A stretch of DNA of 16,855 nt from a bacterium (GTDB taxonomy: Bacteria > Chloroflexota > Dormibacteria > Aeolococcales > Bog-877): positions 1-16,855 of the forward strand of contig JAJZGN010000016.1 of the NCBI GenBank assembly GCA_021798435.1, given 5' to 3'. The position numbers and the translations under genes were made by a program. Below are positions 13,975 to 16,855 of this stretch, in pieces. Each line of letters opens with the position of its first letter. The stretch's first letter is position 1. The notes beneath the pieces are model-generated. The model was not told the DNA's origin. It saw only the letters and a list, made by a program, of their open reading frames with translations, and ran no database searches.

Positions 13975-15480
13975 ATGCCGATGCCCGGGATCCAGTCGTA
14001 CCTGCGACGGATGCTCTCCGGCTGGCAGCCCATCGTGGTCGCCAACCGGCCCCCGATCGACGTCCACCCCGATCGCTCGGGTCCCGCCCGGATCAGCCGG
14101 GGAGGAGGGGGGCTGGTGACCGCGATGTCCGCTCTGGCCCAGGCCAGCGAGTCCGTCTGGGTGGCCTGCGCCCGGGGGCCGGCCGACCTGGAGCTGGTGG
14201 CTGGCGTCGGCGAGGACCGGGTGGCCGAGGTCACCTCGGAGACCGGGGACTTCTTCAGGGTGGCCTTCGTCACCCCCGACCGGGAGGCCTACGACCTCTA
14301 CTACAACCAGATCAGCAACCCCCTGCTCTGGTTCGTCCAGCACTACCTCTGGGATCTGGGCCGGGAGCCGATCCTGGACGGCCGGACCTGGCGGGCCTGG
14401 CGGGACGGGTACGTCGAGGTGAACCGCCAGTTCGCCGAGCGGGTGGTGGAGGTGGCGGCCAGCAGCCGAGCCCGGCCCCTCGTCATGACCCAGGACTACC
14501 ACCTCTACCTGGTCCCCGCGATGGTGCGGGAGCGGCTGCCGGAGGCCCGCCTCCAGCACTTCATCCATGTGCCCTGGCCCACGCCGCAGTACTGGAAGGT
14601 GATCCCGCGGGGAATGAGGGACGGGATCCTGACCGGGCTTCTGGGCAATGACGTGGTCGGGCTCCAGACCAGCCTTGACGTGCGCAACTTCCTCATGACC
14701 TGCGAGGAGAACCTGGGTCTCGGAGTCGACCACCGCCAGCGCATCGTCTTCTACGAGGGGCGCTCGGTCTGGGTCCGGGCCTACCCCATCTCCATCGACA
14801 TCAGCGCCATGGAGCAGCTGGTGGCCAGCGAGGGGGTGGCGGAGCAGGAGCGCCAGATCGCCGCCTGGCGGCCGGAGCTGCTCATCCTCCGGGTCGACCG
14901 CACCGACCTCAGCAAGAACATCGTGCGCGGCTTCCTCGCCTATGAGCGCCTCCTGGAGACCCATCCCGAGCTCCGCTCCCGGGTGGTCTTCTGGGCCTTC
15001 CTGCAACGCAGCCGCCAGGACCTCGACGCCTATCGCGCCTATCTGGGGGCGGTGGTGTCAGCGGCCGCCCGGGTCAACCGGCGCTTCCAGACCGCGGACT
15101 GGCTGCCCATCCGCCTGGAGGTGGAGGAGAACATCCACAAGGCCGTGGCCGCCTACAAGAGCTATGACGCCCTCCTCGTGAACCCCATCTACGACGGGAT
15201 GAACCTGGTGGCCAAGGAGGGGGTGGTCTGCAATCAGCGGGACGGCGTCCTGGTGCTCAGCGAGAACGCCGGCAGCTTCGAGGAGTTGGGTGCGAACTCC
15301 CTGGCCATCAACCCCTTCGACATCGACCAGACCGCCGAGGCGCTCCACACCGCCCTCACCATGCCCCGCCGGTACCGGGCCAGCCGTGCCCGCCAGCTGC
15401 GCCAGGAGGTGCGGCGCAACGACATCACCCGCTGGATCAGCAACCAGCTGCAGGACCTCAACGACCTGCTGGCCCAGTAG
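13975..15480 (+). CDS. GT20-family glycosyltransferase, divergent trehalose-6-phosphate synthase-like (OtsA-like)
   Basis: Probably joins an activated sugar such as UDP-glucose to a sugar phosphate, yielding trehalose-6-phosphate or a related phosphorylated compatible solute, in the cytoplasm. The 501 aa carry most GT20 landmarks: VVANRPP (21-27), GGGGLVTAM (43-51), YYNQISNPLLWFVQHY (109-124), QDYHL (173-177), HVPWPTP (198-204), VDRTDLSK (308-314+; R309, K314 as in the phosphate-binding pair of OtsA), DGMNLVAKE (407-415) and LSENAGSFEEL. Departures from OtsA include N instead of G after K314 and Y instead of R before DGMN. The start is the first ATG at 13975; ATGs at 13981 and 14011 are alternatives, and none has a good ribosome site. 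The neighbouring OtsB-like phosphatase supports a trehalose role; glucosylglycerol-phosphate synthase is the main alternative. Confidence 0.82.
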   Translation: MPMPGIQSYLRRMLSGWQPIVVANRPPIDVHPDRSGPARISRGGGGLVTAMSALAQASESVWVACARGPADLELVAGVGEDRVAEVTSETGDFFRVAFVTPDREAYDLYYNQISNPLLWFVQHYLWDLGREPILDGRTWRAWRDGYVEVNRQFAERVVEVAASSRARPLVMTQDYHLYLVPAMVRERLPEARLQHFIHVPWPTPQYWKVIPRGMRDGILTGLLGNDVVGLQTSLDVRNFLMTCEENLGLGVDHRQRIVFYEGRSVWVRAYPISIDISAMEQLVASEGVAEQERQIAAWRPELLILRVDRTDLSKNIVRGFLAYERLLETHPELRSRVVFWAFLQRSRQDLDAYRAYLGAVVSAAARVNRRFQTADWLPIRLEVEENIHKAVAAYKSYDALLVNPIYDGMNLVAKEGVVCNQRDGVLVLSENAGSFEELGANSLAINPFDIDQTAEALHTALTMPRRYRASRARQLRQEVRRNDITRWISNQLQDLNDLLAQ

Positions 15481-16297
15481 CCCGCACTAGCCCCTCTGCG
15501 ACCTCCGCCAGGAGCGCGGCCCACTCCCTCGGCCCCTCCAGGAGGAGGTCCGCCTCCGCCACCAGCTCGGGGTTCACCTCAGAGCTCCCGACTCCCACCG
15601 CGGCGGCCAGCTCCAGCTCGCCCCGCTGGGAGTGCAGCTCCCGCATCGCCGGGAGGTCCCCGAGGTCGTCCCCGGCGTAGACGCAGCCGCGGGGCCCGAG
15701 GCGGTCCAGGAGAAGGCGGAGGGCCGTCCCCTTGTTGCCACTTCGGTAGGGGCGGGCCTCCACCACCTGCCGTCCCCGCACCACCTGCAGCTGGTGGCTC
15801 CGGCAGAGCTCCTCGACCTGGCGGCGGATCAGCGGCCCGACCCGGCGCGGCTCCGGAGAGTTGCGGTAGTGCACCGCCACCCCGAGGGCTTTGGCCTCCA
15901 CCCCGACCCCCGGCATCCGGGCGGTGTAGGCGGAGAGCTCTTGGGCCAGCTGGAGGAGCTCGGGACGAGGGCGCGGGGGCGCCGGGGGTGGCTCGCCGGA
16001 GCTCAGCTGGAGCCAGGGCTCCTGGCCGTAGCTGCCCAGCAAGAGCGCCCCGGTGATCCGGCAGCGCGAGGCGAGATTGGCGAGGTCCCGGGCGCTGATC
16101 ACCGCCACCGGGGTGTGGGAAGCCAGCTGCTCCAGCGCCAGTCGGGCCTCCGGGAGCGGCGCCGCCCGGTCCGGGTCCCGGACCACCGGCGCCAGAGTGC
16201 CGTCGAAGTCGGTGGCCACAAGCAGGCTGCCGCGTCTGGCCAGCCTGATGAGTGGGGCCGCCAGCGCGGCGATCCTCGCGGTCGCTGCCGGTGCCAC
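15458..16297 (-). CDS. otsB: HAD-family trehalose-6-phosphate phosphatase-like protein (OtsB-like)
   Basis: Would remove the phosphate from trehalose-6-phosphate or the product of the neighbouring GT20 enzyme. The 279 aa contain the HAD motifs in order: nucleophile motif DFDGTLAP (D30, D32), the SARDLANL segment (69-76), K189 in SGNKGTAL and the acidic motif GDDLGDLPAM (D210, D211, D214). OtsB proteins usually read GDDxTDE here, so the last part differs slightly. The GTG start at 16297 is supported by a TATGAT hexamer ending exactly 6 nt upstream and no ribosome site, implying a leaderless mRNA. Its last 23 bp overlap the 3' end of the GT20 gene tail to tail. The gene is divergent from the holin-like gene. 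Activity is likely; the exact substrate is inferred. Confidence 0.85.
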   Translation of the reverse strand: MAPAATARIAALAAPLIRLARRGSLLVATDFDGTLAPVVRDPDRAAPLPEARLALEQLASHTPVAVISARDLANLASRCRITGALLLGSYGQEPWLQLSSGEPPPAPPRPRPELLQLAQELSAYTARMPGVGVEAKALGVAVHYRNSPEPRRVGPLIRRQVEELCRSHQLQVVRGRQVVEARPYRSGNKGTALRLLLDRLGPRGCVYAGDDLGDLPAMRELHSQRGELELAAAVGVGSSEVNPELVAEADLLLEGPREWAALLAEVAEGLVRATGPAGR

Positions 16298-16303
16298 TTC
16301 CCG

Positions 16304-16309
16304 ATCATA
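16304..16309 (-). promoter_or_regulatory. -10 element of the otsB-like gene, leaderless type
   Basis: On the minus strand TATGAT matches five of six consensus bases and ends 6 nt before the GTG start at 16297. No good -35 was found at 16-18 bp; the expected position falls on that of the divergent promoter. Confidence 0.55.
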
Positions 16310-16325
16310 GATGGGCCGGGCCGCG

Positions 16326-16354
16326 ATGCCGGGGGCGGTGTCATCCGCTAACCT
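16326..16354 (+). promoter_or_regulatory. Promoter of the holin-like gene, leaderless type
   Basis: ATGCCG (16326-16331) resembles the TTGCCG -35 of the padR promoter and is 17 bp from TAACCT (16349-16354, fitting TAnnnT). The -10 ends exactly 6 nt before the GTG at 16361. Confidence 0.5.
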
Positions 16355-16360
16355 GCAGAG

Positions 16361-16753
16361 GTGGGATCTTCACCTCCGGCCGAGGACAGCGTTGCCGAGC
16401 TGGTCGAGTCGCTCACCCGGGATCTGCGCCAGCTGGTGACCGACGAGCTCCAGCTGGCCAAGTCGGAGGTCAAGGACACCCTGAGGCGCGGGCTCCGGGC
16501 GCTGATCGGGCTCGCGCTGGCGATCCTGGGAATCAGCCTCCTGGTGCCCTTCGCCCTGGTGACCCTGGTGGAGTGGATCCCCAACCACACGCTGGTGGCG
16601 GGCCTGATCGCCGCGGTGGGGTTGCTGATGGTGGCCGTGGGCGGGGCGGTGATCTTCGCCAACCGCCGGCTGATCCCGCTGATGCTGACCCGGAAGACGG
16701 TGCAGGAGGACCTCGAGTGGGCGCGGCTACAGACCAGGCGCACGCACAGGTAG
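16361..16753 (+). CDS. Small two-helix membrane protein, phage-holin superfamily III-like
   Basis: A 130-aa protein with an amphipathic N-terminal helix (AELVESLTRDLRQLVTDELQLAKSEVKDTLRRG, roughly residues 12-44) and two membrane helices (about 47-70 and 77-100), ending in a basic tail. This plan, with the 'L..L..DE..LAK.E' helix, is that of the chromosomal proteins named for putative actinobacterial holin-X/holin superfamily III. They are not known to be phage lysis proteins and the role is unclear; a link to envelope or stress functions is only a guess. The GTG start at 16361 has a -10-like TAACCT 6 nt upstream. Its end overlaps the next start by 37 bp, so the two are expressed together. 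Confidence 0.8.
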   Translation: MGSSPPAEDSVAELVESLTRDLRQLVTDELQLAKSEVKDTLRRGLRALIGLALAILGISLLVPFALVTLVEWIPNHTLVAGLIAAVGLLMVAVGGAVIFANRRLIPLMLTRKTVQEDLEWARLQTRRTHR

Positions 16754-16855
16754 TCGCCACCCGCCAGCGGCTGGAGGGCACCCTGGACCGGCTGGAGGAG
16801 CGACTTCGCCGCGAACTGGATCCCCGCTACCGCCTCCGCCGGGACGGACCGCGGG
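16717..16855 (+). CDS. DUF3618-like protein, 3'-truncated by window edge
   Basis: Only the first 46 residues are visible. The GTG at 16717 is well supported by AGGAGGA (16704-16710) 6 nt upstream. The sequence has the DUF3618 pattern: a helix with 'TRQRLEGTLDRLEERLRREL', then DPRYRLRRDG. DUF3618 proteins are small, often with a C-terminal membrane helix, and commonly follow a holin-like gene of the kind found here. It overlaps that gene by 37 bp in another frame. The function of the family is unknown. Confidence 0.65.
   Translation, partial: MGAATDQAHAQVVATRQRLEGTLDRLEERLRRELDPRYRLRRDGPR

Noticed and set aside
16361..16753. Prophage remnant suggested by a holin-like protein
   Set aside because: No other phage gene is present; the holin name is only by family, and the neighbouring DUF3618-like gene is a common chromosomal companion.

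Overview
The window is very GC-rich bacterial chromosome. It is gene-dense, uses GTG (and one TTG) starts often, and joins genes by GTGA or TGATG overlaps. The gene set is a gamma-alpha fused 2-oxoacid:ferredoxin oxidoreductase, a three-polypeptide Re/Si transhydrogenase, a holin-like/DUF3618 pair, OtsA/OtsB-type genes, and four genes with a -10 hexamer 6-7 nt before the start codon. Together these suggest Actinomycetota or a neighbouring high-GC Terrabacteria lineage (Chloroflexota or Dormibacterota-like). No rRNA or other marker is present, so the phylum is an inference. I see no tRNA, rRNA, CRISPR array, transposase or clear sign of gene transfer, and no gene-free stretch over 300 bp.

Layout. 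(1) 2-1249: 3' part of a family 5 peptide-type ABC substrate-binding protein, closed by a strong hairpin. (2) 1320-4156: a TldD/TldE metalloprotease pair with overlapping ends, converging on (3) an SDR oxidoreductase on the minus strand (5005-4178); a hairpin spans the junction. (4) 5201-8047: pntAA-pntAB-pntB, proton-translocating transhydrogenase. (5) 8203-12907: a three-gene operon of a GltD/Nfn-like flavoprotein with two C-terminal 4Fe-4S ferredoxin motifs, KorA-like (gamma-alpha) and KorB-like subunits. (6) 12984-13912: a PadR regulator overlapping a HAAS/DUF1700-like membrane protein. (7) 13975-15480: a divergent GT20 (OtsA-like) synthase whose 3' end overlaps a convergent OtsB-like HAD phosphatase (16297-15458). 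(8) 16361-16753 and 16717-end: a holin-superfamily-III-like membrane protein and the start of a DUF3618-like gene.

How the parts may work together. The centre of the window (5201-12907) looks like a redox hub. The OFOR would oxidise a 2-oxoacid, probably 2-oxoglutarate, and pass electrons through the ferredoxin-like domains of the flavoprotein to NAD(P)+. The transhydrogenase encoded just upstream would balance NADPH and NADH against the proton gradient. The right end holds a probable trehalose-type compatible-solute synthase/phosphatase pair beside an envelope-associated regulator pair and small membrane proteins, which fits stress or envelope adaptation. These functional links are inferences from gene order and family knowledge.
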